Shown here: piece after piece, positions 15,545-24,260 of the stretch
How the letters are laid out: each line of letters opens with the position of its first letter
Numbering within the stretch: position 1 is the first letter of the stretch
NCBI GenBank assembly: GCA_036501515.1
Contig: DASYAD010000331.1
Coordinates: 24,959 to 88,958, forward strand
DNA from: Trebonia sp036501515
GTDB taxonomy: Bacteria > Actinomycetota > Actinomycetes > Streptosporangiales > Streptosporangiaceae
Direction of reading: 5' to 3'
DNA length: 64,000 bases
The notes under the pieces: generated by a model
What the model was told of the DNA's origin: nothing
The model's input: only the letters and a program-made list of their open reading frames with translations
The model's database searches: none
Position numbers and translations under genes: made by a program

Positions 15545-16207
15545 TTACAGACGACGCTCGGCCGCCCAGCGGGTCAGCTGGTGCCGCGATGACAGCTGCA
15601 GCTTGCGCAGCACAGACGAGACGTGGCTTTCCACGGTCTTGCCCGAGATGAACAGCTCGCGCGCGATTTCCTTGTAGGTGTAGCCCTGCGCGATCAGTCG
15701 CAGCACTTCGCGTTCCCTGGTGGTCAGCTGGTCGAGCTCGGGATCGAAGGACGGCTTGACACCGTCGGGCGCCGGCGCAGCGGCGAACGCGTCGAGGACG
15801 AAGCCGGCCAGCCGGTGCGAGAACACCGCGTCGCCGCCCGCCACCCGGCCGATCGCGTCGGCCAGGTCAGGAGTGGAGATCGTCTTGGTGACATAGCCGC
15901 GCGCGCCGGCCCTGATCACCGCGATCACGTCTTCCGGGGCGTCCGAGGCGGACAGCGCGAGGAACTTGACGTCTGGGTGCTCCTTCTTGACCTCGGTGAT
16001 GACGGCATGGCCGCCGCCGCCTGGCAGGTGGACGTCGAGCAGGACCACATCGGGGAGCAGCCGCCCGATCAGCTCGACTGCCGGGCCCACGTCCTCCGCC
16101 TCGCCGATCACCTCAACGCGGGCGCCAAGCTCGGCGCGCACGCCGGACCTGAACAGGCTGTGATCGTCGACCAGCACCACCCGGGGACGGGAGTCGTTCA
16201 CCGCCAT
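15545..16207 (-). CDS. LuxR/NarL-family response regulator
   Basis: This 220-residue protein has a receiver domain (acidic pocket VDDHS, phosphoacceptor Asp in VVLLDVHLPG near residue 58, Lys in GYVTKTIS). A C-terminal LuxR HTH follows (TTREREVLRLIAQGYTYKEIARELFISGKTVESHVSSVL). Its ATG overlaps the last 10 nt of the kinase gene upstream, so kinase and regulator are co-translated. It likely controls the divergent PspC/DUF1707 genes and its own operon. Confidence 0.93.
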   Translation of the reverse strand: MAVNDSRPRVVLVDDHSLFRSGVRAELGARVEVIGEAEDVGPAVELIGRLLPDVVLLDVHLPGGGGHAVITEVKKEHPDVKFLALSASDAPEDVIAVIRAGARGYVTKTISTPDLADAIGRVAGGDAVFSHRLAGFVLDAFAAAPAPDGVKPSFDPELDQLTTREREVLRLIAQGYTYKEIARELFISGKTVESHVSSVLRKLQLSSRHQLTRWAAERRL

Positions 16208-17586
16208 TGCCCGTCGGCTGACGGCACATAGCCAGGTTGCAGTCTCATCTCAAGCGTCACCTTCGTGCCCTCCCCTGGCGCTGACTGCACCGTCGCCGTG
16301 CCGCCGTGCCTGCTCATCCGACCGCGGATGGATTCCGCGACGCCCTTGCGGTCGCCTGGCACCGCCTCGGGGTCGAACCCCTCGCCCCGGTCACGGACCG
16401 CGACACTGACCTTATCCGGCTCGACCTCGGCGAACACGGAAATCACGGCGGCGCCCGACCACTTGGCGGCGTTGACCGTGGCCTCCCTGGCCGCCGCCAG
16501 CAGGGCGCTGAGCCGCGGGTCGAGCGGGCCGTCGCCAACGGTCACCACCTCGACGGGAACGCCGTGCCTGGCCTCGACGTCACGCTGGATCTGCCGCACC
16601 CCCTCGGCGAAGGACGAGACGTCGGCGTCGCCGGGCGCGCGCCCCTCGAACAGCCAGGAGCGCAGCTCGCGCTCCTGCGCACGGGCCAGCTGGACGACTG
16701 CCTGCGGGTCATCGGCGCGGCGCTGGATGAGCGCGAGGGTCTGCAGCACAGAATCGTGCACCCGGGCCGCCATGTCGGTCCGTTCCTCTGCCCGGGCCCG
16801 GGCCTGCCGCTCAAGGACCAGGTCACGGGCGATTCGCAGCCACCACGGGCCAAGCAGCAGCACCAGCGCGGCCGCGACAAGCAGGAAGCCGCCGAGCGGC
16901 TCGAGCAGCTGCGTGCCGCCGTGCAGGCTCAGCAGCCAGCCGAGACCGCCTGCGAGGAGCACTACCGCGCCGCCGATCCGCAGCCTGATGCCGCGGCGGG
17001 CGGCCGACCCGGTTGGCCCGAGGTTCTCAAGCGGCTGCACCAAGCGCCGCATCCCCGCCCGCTCCGCATCTGGCGCGTTGCGCCAGATAAGCGTCAGGCC
17101 AGCCACGCTGATCACCTGCGGCCAGAGGTAAGTCTCGATCGCACCGTCGTTCAGCGGGCCCGCCAGCAGGAGGAAGACGGCGAGCAGGGACGCCAGCCCG
17201 AGGGCGAGTGCCACGCCGCGCGAGTCGTGCCTTGCGCGGCTGGCGATGCTGGACTGCTCGCCCTTGACCGGAATCAGCAGCCAGCCGAGAACATAGAACG
17301 GGACTGCCCAGCCCTGGCTGATCAGCGCGGCGACGGCGAGCGCGATCCGGACCGTGGTCGGGCTGAACCCGCGCCACTCCCCGAGGCCCGCCGCCACGCC
17401 GCCTGCCAGGCGGTCGTCGGGGCTACGGCGCAGCGGCTCACCGTCACCACGGTGCCGCTGCCCGAAGCGAACGGCCCAGTCGGGCACGTCGTGCCGGTGC
17501 TCCGCTCGCTCGTGCCAGTGCGAACGGCCGCGACGGCGCCCGGTATCGGTGACCGTGGACCTGCCTGGCTGGTCCTGGAACTGCAT
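16198..17586 (-). CDS. Sensor histidine kinase with N-terminal PspC domain
   Basis: This 462-residue membrane kinase has a PspC domain at ~50-108 (RLAGGVAAGLGEWRGFSPTTVRIA), further membrane helices to ~260, and a HisKA_3 box with the phospho-His in AARVHDSVLQTLALIQRRA. An HATPase_c domain (REATVNAAKWSGA, DRGEGFDPEAV) completes it. The PspC module suggests sensing of envelope stress, with a stand-alone PspC protein encoded divergently. The ATG at 17586 is preceded by GGTGGG. It overlaps the response-regulator gene downstream. Confidence 0.92.
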   Translation of the reverse strand: MQFQDQPGRSTVTDTGRRRGRSHWHERAEHRHDVPDWAVRFGQRHRGDGEPLRRSPDDRLAGGVAAGLGEWRGFSPTTVRIALAVAALISQGWAVPFYVLGWLLIPVKGEQSSIASRARHDSRGVALALGLASLLAVFLLLAGPLNDGAIETYLWPQVISVAGLTLIWRNAPDAERAGMRRLVQPLENLGPTGSAARRGIRLRIGGAVVLLAGGLGWLLSLHGGTQLLEPLGGFLLVAAALVLLLGPWWLRIARDLVLERQARARAEERTDMAARVHDSVLQTLALIQRRADDPQAVVQLARAQERELRSWLFEGRAPGDADVSSFAEGVRQIQRDVEARHGVPVEVVTVGDGPLDPRLSALLAAAREATVNAAKWSGAAVISVFAEVEPDKVSVAVRDRGEGFDPEAVPGDRKGVAESIRGRMSRHGGTATVQSAPGEGTKVTLEMRLQPGYVPSADGQWR

Positions 17587-17632
17587 CCCACCATCATCGC
17601 CCGGCGCGGGCCCCGGGGGCTATCCGGGCTTT

Positions 17633-17661
17633 CCCTGATGACCCCTCAGGGTGTCTCAGGG
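17633..17661. promoter_or_regulatory. Repeat cluster between kinase operon and PspC gene, candidate operator
   Basis: TCAGGG occurs at 17646 and 17656, exactly one helical turn apart, and its complement CCCTGA at 17633. The cluster is in the divergent region between the kinase and the PspC gene, a plausible site for the linked LuxR-type regulator. Confidence 0.4.
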
Positions 17662-17728
17662 TAGGCCGGGGGTACAGCCGGGGCATTTCCCGATACCCCC
17701 GCGGGGCGTGCGGGCGAAGACTTGAGCC

Positions 17729-18016
17729 ATGAGCACATTCGGGGACACCACCCAGTCACAGACGCCAGCCGGCCCGGCCGGCCGGCCACCACTTCGCCGC
17801 GCCGTCGAAGGGCGCATGCTGGCCGGCGTGTGCGCCGGCATCGCCGACTACCTCGCGGTCGACGTAACGATCGTCCGTGTCGCTTTCGGCATCGTCACCT
17901 TCCTCGGCGGCGCGGGCGTCCCGGCCTACCTGGCCTGCCTGCTGCTGATCCCCGAGGAGGGCAGCGACCAGTCCATCGCAGGCTCGCTGCTCAGCTCCGT
18001 TGAGCGCGGGCTCTAA
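17729..18016 (+). CDS. Stand-alone PspC domain protein
   Basis: This 95-residue protein has an N-terminal Pro-rich tail followed by one PspC domain (GRMLAGVCAGIADYLAVDVTIVRVAF) with one or two membrane helices. It matches the module fused to the kinase encoded divergently 140 bp away, so both may sense or react to the same membrane condition. Its stop is adjacent to the next frame, and the DUF1707 gene follows 30 bp downstream. Confidence 0.88.
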   Translation: MSTFGDTTQSQTPAGPAGRPPLRRAVEGRMLAGVCAGIADYLAVDVTIVRVAFGIVTFLGGAGVPAYLACLLLIPEEGSDQSIAGSLLSSVERGL

Positions 18017-18046
18017 ATGACATCCGCTTTGAGGGGAGCCACCACC

Positions 18047-18499
18047 ATGTCACCGGCCTCGAGTCAGCAGTGGACGCGGCGCATCCGCTACTCCGACCAG
18101 AACATCCGGGTCTCCGACGCGGACCGCAACGCCGTCGCCGAACTGCTGACACAGCACTATGCCGAGGGGCGCCTCGACCAGGGCGAGTTCGACGAGCGGG
18201 TCGGGCGGACGATGGCGGCCAAGACCCGCGGCGACCTCGCAGGGCTGTTCGACGACCTGCCTGACACCGACTCAGCCGGCGGGTCCGGGCCTGGCAGCCC
18301 GGCCGGGGCAGCCGTCCCCTACCGGGCGCGGGGCAGGCGCGGCGGTATGTTCCGCAACCTGCTGATCGTGGTGCTCGCGCTGATCTGCGCGAGTGTCGCA
18401 TGGCACGCCTTCACCAGCCTGTTCATGGTGGGGCCACTGGTCTGGGCATTCGTTGTCATCGCGGTTATCGTGCTGCTGACCAGGTCCCACCGGCACTAG
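18047..18499 (+). CDS. DUF1707 (SHOCT-like) domain membrane protein
   Basis: This 150-residue protein has the DUF1707 domain at ~13-65 (IRVSDADRNAVAELLTQHYAEGRLDQGEFDERV), a Gly/Pro linker and two membrane helices near the C-terminus. The ATG at 18047 has GAGGGGAG 8 nt upstream, so it is preferred to an ATG at 18017 that abuts the PspC stop. DUF1707 proteins commonly accompany PspC and LuxR-type two-component systems in actinobacteria. Exact role unknown. Confidence 0.85.
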   Translation: MSPASSQQWTRRIRYSDQNIRVSDADRNAVAELLTQHYAEGRLDQGEFDERVGRTMAAKTRGDLAGLFDDLPDTDSAGGSGPGSPAGAAVPYRARGRRGGMFRNLLIVVLALICASVAWHAFTSLFMVGPLVWAFVVIAVIVLLTRSHRH

Positions 18500-18582
18500 G
18501 CGCCCGGCCCGCACTGGCAACTGAACCCGGTGACGACTCATCGGCGGGGCACCGCGCGGGCGGTGGCGGTACCGTGGCGGGC

Positions 18583-21500
18583 ATGGGCACACTGCACGCC
18601 GCCAGCGAGCCGCCGCCTGCCCTGTCCGTGAACGGCGGCCGGGCGCCGGTCGCCAACGCCTACTTCGCCGTTACTATCGACGCCGCGGTCGACCTGCGCG
18701 GGGCCCGCGAGTACCGGAACCTGCCCCGCGCCGAGCGGGTGACCCGGGCGCGAGCCGAGCAGCAGGCGTTTCTGAGCGCGTTCCTCGACCCGGGACTCGG
18801 GGCGGCGCTCGACCTGCGGATCGCGGTCGACCCCGCGGCCAGCACGCCGCTGTCGGTGGCGGTGCTCGGCCGCGTATGGGGCGGCAGTGCCGCCGCCGCG
18901 GCGGAACGGGCCGAGGGGCTGCGCGGCCGTGTCAAGGCCGCGATACCGCGGCATGTCACCGCCTCCGCGGTCGAGGACGCCGGCGCCGTGGCCAGGCTGC
19001 TCGCGCCGTTCTCAGGAACCACGGTCGACTCGGCCGTCATCACCAGGCACGAGCAGATCGCGGTGCCCTCGCGGCCGGACGCAGGCGTCAGCTACTACTA
19101 CTCGGCGCTGCCGCTGCACTGGTCGGAAGACGGCTGGCAGGCCGTGTACGCGGCTCTCGCGGCGAGCCCGGTCCCGCTGGTCCTTTCCGTAGCGGTACTG
19201 CCCATGCTGGTGCCGGCCCCGTTCGTCCAGACGCTGCTTACGCTGGCCAACTTCTACGGGCGGCTGGCCAAGGAGGGCGACCCTTCGGGCGGCTTCTACC
19301 ACGGCGGGCAGCGGCTGGCGGCCGACGCGTTCGCGGTGGACGCAGAAAAGGCGTTCCAGGACTTCTCCCGTCGCCTCGCACACAAGGCATATGCGCTGCG
19401 CATCCAGGTCTCGGCGGCCCGGCGGCTGCCACCGGGGCTTGTCGAGACCATCGCCGCCGCCATCGCAGGTATCCCCGCCGGACATCAGCGGCCAGCCACC
19501 GCTTCCTCCCTTTCCGGCCCGACCGGTCCGTCCCTCGCTGCCGCCGGCTACGACATCCGCCGGCCTGCCAGCGTCGCCGAGAGGCGACTGGCCGAGTACA
19601 ACCTGAACGTCATCAACTTCGGGATGCTGACCGGGCAGCCTGAGATCTGGGGGCGCCACGACCCGCCGGACCCGCAGCTCGCGATGCTGACCGTGCTCGG
19701 CGACGTGCGCGACGCCAGCTGCGCGTTCCGCTTCCCGGTGGCGGCCGACGGCAGCGTGCCCGGCTTCACCGTGCTGACGCACCGGGCAGACGGGCCGGCA
19801 ATCAGGCTCGGCACAGTGTCAGGTTCCGATCACGATGTCGCGCTTCCGCTGCGGTCACTGGCCGGGCACACGCTGATCGCCGGGTCAGCGGGAAGCGGCA
19901 AATCCACCACCGCGGCCGAGATCCTGCGCCAGCTCTGGACCGACCATCAGGTGCCGTTCCTTGTCATCGATCCTGCCAGATTCAGCGGTTACCGCTGGCT
20001 AGCCGACGAACCGGGGTTCGAGTCGGCCGAGGTCATCACCGTCGGGGACGAAAGCGGCACGCCGCTACGGTTCAATCCGTTCGCAGTTCCGGCCGGAGTA
20101 CTCGTCGGGGGGCACGCGGCGAACCTGCTCGTCTGCTTCACCGCCGCCTTCGGACTGTCAGGGCCGCTGCCGTCCGCCTACCGGGACGCGCTCAGCCTGA
20201 CCTACCTGAGGGCGGGCCTGCTCGCCGCGGAACGCCCGGACGGCAGCCAGCGGACCTGGCCGACGGTGGCAGACTTCGTCGCCGCACTGGACGAGGTCTT
20301 CGCGGATTCGCAGTACCCGGGGGATACCAGAGCCGTCCTCAAGCCAAGCGCCGTCGGCCGCGCCAGGCAGCTTGTCCGCGGGGTTAACGGGTCAGCCTTT
20401 TTGACCAGTCTGCCCGGCGCCATCGGGCCCTTGCTCGGACACCCGGTAATCCTCGAACTCGGCGCGCTCGGACCCGGCGACGAGCAGGCGCTGATGATGG
20501 CACTGCTGCTCAACGCCGTCATTGAGCACCGAGGGACCGCTCGCGGCACTTCGTCAGAGCTGGTTCACGTCACGCTCGTCGAGCAGGCGCACCGGCTGCT
20601 GGCCCGCGCCACAGACGGCAGGGCGTGGCCAGAGGCGCAGGCCAGGGAGCGCGCCGCGGCCGCCCTGGCCGGCGAGCTGCTGGCGAGCCGGAGAAACGGC
20701 GAAGGAGTGATCATCGCCGAGCAGTTCCCCGGCTCCCTGGTCAAGGGCACGCTCAAGGAGACCAGCGTCAAGATCATGCACCGGCTTACCGCCGAGGACG
20801 ACCGGCGCAGCCTCGGCGAAACCATGCTCGTCGGCCAGGCGCAGCGTGTGCTCGCCGCCCGGCTGCGGCCGGGCGAGGCCCTGCTCTACAACGACGAGTT
20901 CACCGAGGCGGTGCACGCCGACATCAAGGCGGCGGCACCGCGGCAGCCCCTGGCGACCGGGGCCACCTCGACCACCGGGGCGACCGGGGCCACCGGGGCG
21001 ACCGGGGCGACCGCGAAGCGGTCCGCCTCGCCGCCGTTCGCAGCCTGCGATCACTGCCGGGCACAGTGCACCTACCGCAGCGCCGCGCTGTCCATGCTGA
21101 ACGACCCGCGCATCGTCAATGACGTCACGGGCGCGGCCGACCTGTCGGCGCTGGACGGTAGACCGCCGGGGATCGGGGGGCTCCCGGAGGTCGAGGGGAC
21201 GGGGAGGCGCCCGGAGATCGAGGAGTTCGGGGAGCTCCCGGGGATCGAGAGGACCGAAGGACTCCCGGAGATTGGGGGGACCCGGGGATCCGGGGAGTTC
21301 CCTGACACAGGGGGGCTCGCGGCACTACGCGGGAAGCTGTACGACACCGTCAGCAGGTTCCCGGTCCTTCCCGCGGCGGACCCTGGACGCAGTGACGCCG
21401 CGTTCTGCTTGTTCCTGCACGTCCACGCGAGCAGCGAGCTGCGGCTGAGGCCAGAGTGGCCCGCTGTTGCCGCCAGGCTGCTCGGCATCACCGCGGGGCC

Positions 21501-21798
21501 CGACGAGGCAGTGGCGACCCGCGAGACGGTACAGGCGACCGGCGAAGCGGTACCGACGAGCAGCGAGAGTGTGACTGCGGCTAACCGAGGCGGCGTCGGT
21601 GAACCGCGAGACAGTGACCGCGACCAGCGGGACGGTACCGACGAACAGCGAGACCGCGCGGCTACCAAGGCCTGGGCGACGAACGGCGAGACTGTACCGG
21701 CCGCTGACGAGACTCTGCGGGGCGCTGACGAGACTGTGCGGGTGACTGACGAGACCGGGTCCGCGACTGACGAGACCGGCACCCGGGACGACATGTAA
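18583..21798 (+). CDS. HerA/DUF87-like ATPase with altered Walker B and repetitive tail
   Basis: This is a 1071-residue protein. The N-terminal ~400 residues are unrecognised. A RecA-like ATPase follows with Walker A AGSAGSGKST at ~435, VIDPAR strand, and a Walker B equivalent LVEQAHRLL at ~665. In relatives this reads EEAH or DEAH; here Gln668 replaces the catalytic Glu. A GVIIAEQFPGS...KIMHRL segment resembles the sensor/arginine region of HerA. A Cys cluster CDHCRAQC at ~821-828 may bind metal. Three low-complexity tracts follow: Gly-Ala-Thr repeats (~790), PEIE/LPGI-type repeats (~860-905) and DET repeats (~1045-1070). ATG at 18583 chosen; GTG at 18574 is also in frame. It heads a three-gene row. 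Confidence 0.75.
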   Translation: MGTLHAASEPPPALSVNGGRAPVANAYFAVTIDAAVDLRGAREYRNLPRAERVTRARAEQQAFLSAFLDPGLGAALDLRIAVDPAASTPLSVAVLGRVWGGSAAAAAERAEGLRGRVKAAIPRHVTASAVEDAGAVARLLAPFSGTTVDSAVITRHEQIAVPSRPDAGVSYYYSALPLHWSEDGWQAVYAALAASPVPLVLSVAVLPMLVPAPFVQTLLTLANFYGRLAKEGDPSGGFYHGGQRLAADAFAVDAEKAFQDFSRRLAHKAYALRIQVSAARRLPPGLVETIAAAIAGIPAGHQRPATASSLSGPTGPSLAAAGYDIRRPASVAERRLAEYNLNVINFGMLTGQPEIWGRHDPPDPQLAMLTVLGDVRDASCAFRFPVAADGSVPGFTVLTHRADGPAIRLGTVSGSDHDVALPLRSLAGHTLIAGSAGSGKSTTAAEILRQLWTDHQVPFLVIDPARFSGYRWLADEPGFESAEVITVGDESGTPLRFNPFAVPAGVLVGGHAANLLVCFTAAFGLSGPLPSAYRDALSLTYLRAGLLAAERPDGSQRTWPTVADFVAALDEVFADSQYPGDTRAVLKPSAVGRARQLVRGVNGSAFLTSLPGAIGPLLGHPVILELGALGPGDEQALMMALLLNAVIEHRGTARGTSSELVHVTLVEQAHRLLARATDGRAWPEAQARERAAAALAGELLASRRNGEGVIIAEQFPGSLVKGTLKETSVKIMHRLTAEDDRRSLGETMLVGQAQRVLAARLRPGEALLYNDEFTEAVHADIKAAAPRQPLATGATSTTGATGATGATGATAKRSASPPFAACDHCRAQCTYRSAALSMLNDPRIVNDVTGAADLSALDGRPPGIGGLPEVEGTGRRPEIEEFGELPGIERTEGLPEIGGTRGSGEFPDTGGLAALRGKLYDTVSRFPVLPAADPGRSDAAFCLFLHVHASSELRLRPEWPAVAARLLGITAGPDEAVATRETVQATGEAVPTSSESVTAANRGGVGEPRDSDRDQRDGTDEQRDRAATKAWATNGETVPAADETLRGADETVRVTDETGSATDETGTRDDM

Positions 21799-21843
21799 GG
21801 TCTGTCCAGGGTCGGGCGCGTCGCCACAGAACGGACGGGCAGC

Positions 21844-23004
21844 ATGAGCTTCTGCGCCAAATGCGGGCGCCAGCGGGACGGGGATGCGCGCTTTTGCGGC
21901 GGTTGCGGCACGGAGTTCAGCGACTACCGCGAGGACGGGGCACCGTTGACGGCGGAATCGAAGGCAGAGTCGGCAGTACCGTCCACGGCCGAGTCGGCAG
22001 TACCGTCCACGGCCGAGTCGGCAGCATCGTCGACGGCCACGTCGGCAGCACCGTCCGCAGCGGAGTCTCTAACGGACCCGACTCGGATGGACATGGCCGC
22101 GGACGCCGCCCGGGCCGTCGAGCCGGACTCCAGGACCGACCCGTTCGCGTCCTGGTACCAGCCGCAGACGCCCGCAGCGGCGGGCGGCGAGCCTGACGCT
22201 CCCGGCCAGCAGTGGCAGCCGACCCAAACGGTTAACGCCGCGCCCGCCCAGCCCAGCGGATACCCGGCGGCCCCGACACCGCCCTACCAGCCAACGCCGC
22301 TTCACCAGCCGACGCCGCCCTACCAGCCGACACCGCCCTACCAGCCGCCCCGCGGTCCTGAACGAGGCGGCAGGAGGGGCCTGTTCATCGCCGTCGCGAT
22401 CGTCGTGGTGCTCGCGGCGGGCGGCGGGGCCTACGCGCTCGCGAGCTCGCTTGGCAAGCACACCACCGCCCAGCCGACCGCACCGCCGAGTGCGGGCGCC
22501 TCCAGCCAGCCGACCGCCGCCGGCACCTCGAGCGCCGGGACCCCGGCCGCTGGCACAAGCACGGGCACAAGTGCGGGCGCCAGCACGAGTCCGACCCCGT
22601 CCCCGTCGCTGAGCCTGGTGACTGTCGCGCCCGGGGTCTCGACGAGCGCCGCCGCCGGGGTCGAGACGCTGCTGAGCCACTACTTCCACAGCATCAACAG
22701 CCACGACTACAACGAGTACGCGAGCACGCTCAGCCCGGCGGAACAGGCCAAGCAGTCCGAGTCCACCTTCGACTCCGGCTACGGGACGACGACCGACTCC
22801 GAGATGACCCTGACCTCCCTGGCCAGCAGCGGCTCAGGTCAGACGGCGACGGTCACGTTCACCAGCCGCCAGGCGGCGGCCGACAGCGTCGACCACAGCA
22901 CCTGCAACGACTGGACCCTCAATCTCTTTCTGGTGCCCGCGGGTAACGGCTACCTGATCGGTCCCGCGCCGGCCGGCTACCAGCCCGACCACTCCGACTG
23001 CTAA
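21844..23004 (+). CDS. Zinc-ribbon, single-pass membrane protein with repeat linkers
   Basis: This 386-residue protein has an N-terminal double CxxC zinc ribbon (CAKCGRQRDGDARFCGGCG, residues 4-22), an Ala/Ser repeat region at ~42-73 and a Pro-Thr-Tyr-Gln rich stretch at ~140-172. A membrane helix follows at ~180-202, then a Ser/Thr-rich stalk and a C-terminal extracytoplasmic domain of ~120 residues. Such zinc_ribbon_2 proteins often pair with envelope or transport systems. It lies 45 bp after the HerA-like gene and 9 bp before the next membrane protein. Function unknown. Confidence 0.75.
   Translation: MSFCAKCGRQRDGDARFCGGCGTEFSDYREDGAPLTAESKAESAVPSTAESAVPSTAESAASSTATSAAPSAAESLTDPTRMDMAADAARAVEPDSRTDPFASWYQPQTPAAAGGEPDAPGQQWQPTQTVNAAPAQPSGYPAAPTPPYQPTPLHQPTPPYQPTPPYQPPRGPERGGRRGLFIAVAIVVVLAAGGGAYALASSLGKHTTAQPTAPPSAGASSQPTAAGTSSAGTPAAGTSTGTSAGASTSPTPSPSLSLVTVAPGVSTSAAAGVETLLSHYFHSINSHDYNEYASTLSPAEQAKQSESTFDSGYGTTTDSEMTLTSLASSGSGQTATVTFTSRQAAADSVDHSTCNDWTLNLFLVPAGNGYLIGPAPAGYQPDHSDC
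21967..22062 (+). repeat. Four 24-bp in-frame tandem repeats
   Basis: Units start at 21967, 21991, 22015 and 22039. The first two are identical and the others diverged. They encode ESAVPSTA-type octapeptides in the linker of the zinc-ribbon protein. Confidence 0.9.
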
Positions 23005-23013
23005 CTTCCGTCC

Positions 23014-24228
23014 ATGGTCGTACCGCTGGCCGGACGGTGGGTCGCGGCGGCATGCGGCATCCTGCTTGTGCTTGCCGGCTGGCAATCCGTGATCGGGACG
23101 CTGATCGTGCCGCGTCCCGTCGGCTCCTGGCTTACCCGCTGGGCGGACCGCATCGTCATCACCGTCTACCGGGCCGGGACTCGCCGGGTCACCGACTACC
23201 GGCGGCGCGACCGCATCCTGGCCACCCAGGCCGCGGCGATCCTGGTGACGCAGCTGGCCGCCTGGCTGCTGATTTTCCTGGCCGGCTTCACGCTGGTGCT
23301 GTGGCCGTCCCACGGGCGCGGCATCACCGCGGCGCTGACCGAGGCGGGGTCCTCGCTCTTCACCCTCGGTTTCGCCGAGCCGCCTGGCACTACCCCCGAC
23401 GCGCTGGTCTTCGTCGCGGCGGCCACCGGCATGATCGTGGTCGCGCTGCAGGTCGGCTACCTGCCGGCGCTGTACGGCGCCTTCAACCGCCGGGAGACTG
23501 AGGTGGCACTGCTTGTGTCGCGGGCCGGAGTGCCCAGCTGGGGACCCGAGCTGCTCGCCAGGCAGTTCTACGCCCTCGGCTCCGGCGTCTCCACGCTCAA
23601 CACGCTGCCTGATCTCTACCGCGACTGGGAACGCTGGTCGGCCGACATCGCGGAGAGCCACACCACTTACCTTCCGCTGGTCCGTTTCCGCTCGCCACAG
23701 CCTTTCTCCTCGTGGGTGATCTCGCTGCTTGCGATGCTGGACTCGGCGGCGCTCATCCTCGCCCTGGCCCCTGATGAAGCGCCGACGGTGCCGGCCAGGC
23801 TTTTCCTGCGCAGCGGATTCGGCTGCCTGAGCCGGATCGCCCGGGCGATGGGGATCGACGTCCCTGAGGAGGCGGACCCGGAAGGCGGCATCACGCTGAC
23901 GTACGAGGAGTTTCTCGGCGCCATCGCCCGGATGAAGGAGGTCAGCTTCCCGATCAGCCGGGAGCCGGCCGACGCCTGGCTCGACTTCGTCGGCTGGCGG
24001 GTCAACTACGAGAGCGCCGCCTACCAGATCGCGGCGGCGGTAGACGCGGTTCCGGCGCTCTGGTCGGGCCCCCGGCACTTCCCGATGACCGAGGTCGCAC
24101 CCCAACGGCCGCCGAGCGGACGCCAGCGCCCTGACAGCCGTACGACCGGCACCAGTCCGACCGGCACCAGTCCGACCGGCACCAGTCCGACCGGCACGAG
24201 TACGACTGGCGGCGACCCGAGTAAATGA
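23014..24228 (+). CDS. Four-helix membrane protein with channel-like pore segment
   Basis: This 404-residue protein has a hydrophobic N-terminus, helices at ~8-30, ~75-100 and ~125-150, and a short TEAGSSLFTLGFAEPPG segment between helices. That segment resembles the re-entrant pore of two-helix potassium channels but lacks the GYG/GFG filter. A ~200-residue cytoplasmic domain and a TGTSP repeat tail follow. Start at ATG 23014, only 9 bp after the zinc-ribbon gene and without a clear ribosome site, so translation is likely coupled. Actinobacterial relatives exist as hypothetical proteins as far as I recall; no function is assigned. Confidence 0.65.
   Translation: MVVPLAGRWVAAACGILLVLAGWQSVIGTLIVPRPVGSWLTRWADRIVITVYRAGTRRVTDYRRRDRILATQAAAILVTQLAAWLLIFLAGFTLVLWPSHGRGITAALTEAGSSLFTLGFAEPPGTTPDALVFVAAATGMIVVALQVGYLPALYGAFNRRETEVALLVSRAGVPSWGPELLARQFYALGSGVSTLNTLPDLYRDWERWSADIAESHTTYLPLVRFRSPQPFSSWVISLLAMLDSAALILALAPDEAPTVPARLFLRSGFGCLSRIARAMGIDVPEEADPEGGITLTYEEFLGAIARMKEVSFPISREPADAWLDFVGWRVNYESAAYQIAAAVDAVPALWSGPRHFPMTEVAPQRPPSGRQRPDSRTTGTSPTGTSPTGTSPTGTSTTGGDPSK
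24145..24204 (+). repeat. Four 15-bp in-frame tandem repeats at a gene 3' end
   Basis: ACCGGCACCAGTCCG is repeated at 24145, 24160 and 24175, with a diverged copy at 24190. They encode TGTSP units in the C-terminal tail of the channel-like protein. Confidence 0.9.
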
Positions 24229-24248
24229 TCCGTCATTAATTACCACGC

Positions 24249-24254
24249 TATGCT
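24249..24254 (+). promoter_or_regulatory. Candidate -10 box (leaderless start) of the MarR gene
   Basis: TATGCT sits 6 nt before the ATG at 24261 with no Shine-Dalgarno. Just upstream, ATGATCCGTCAT (24227-24238) is a near-palindrome that could be the MarR operator. Confidence 0.45.
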
Positions 24255-24260
24255 TGGCGG

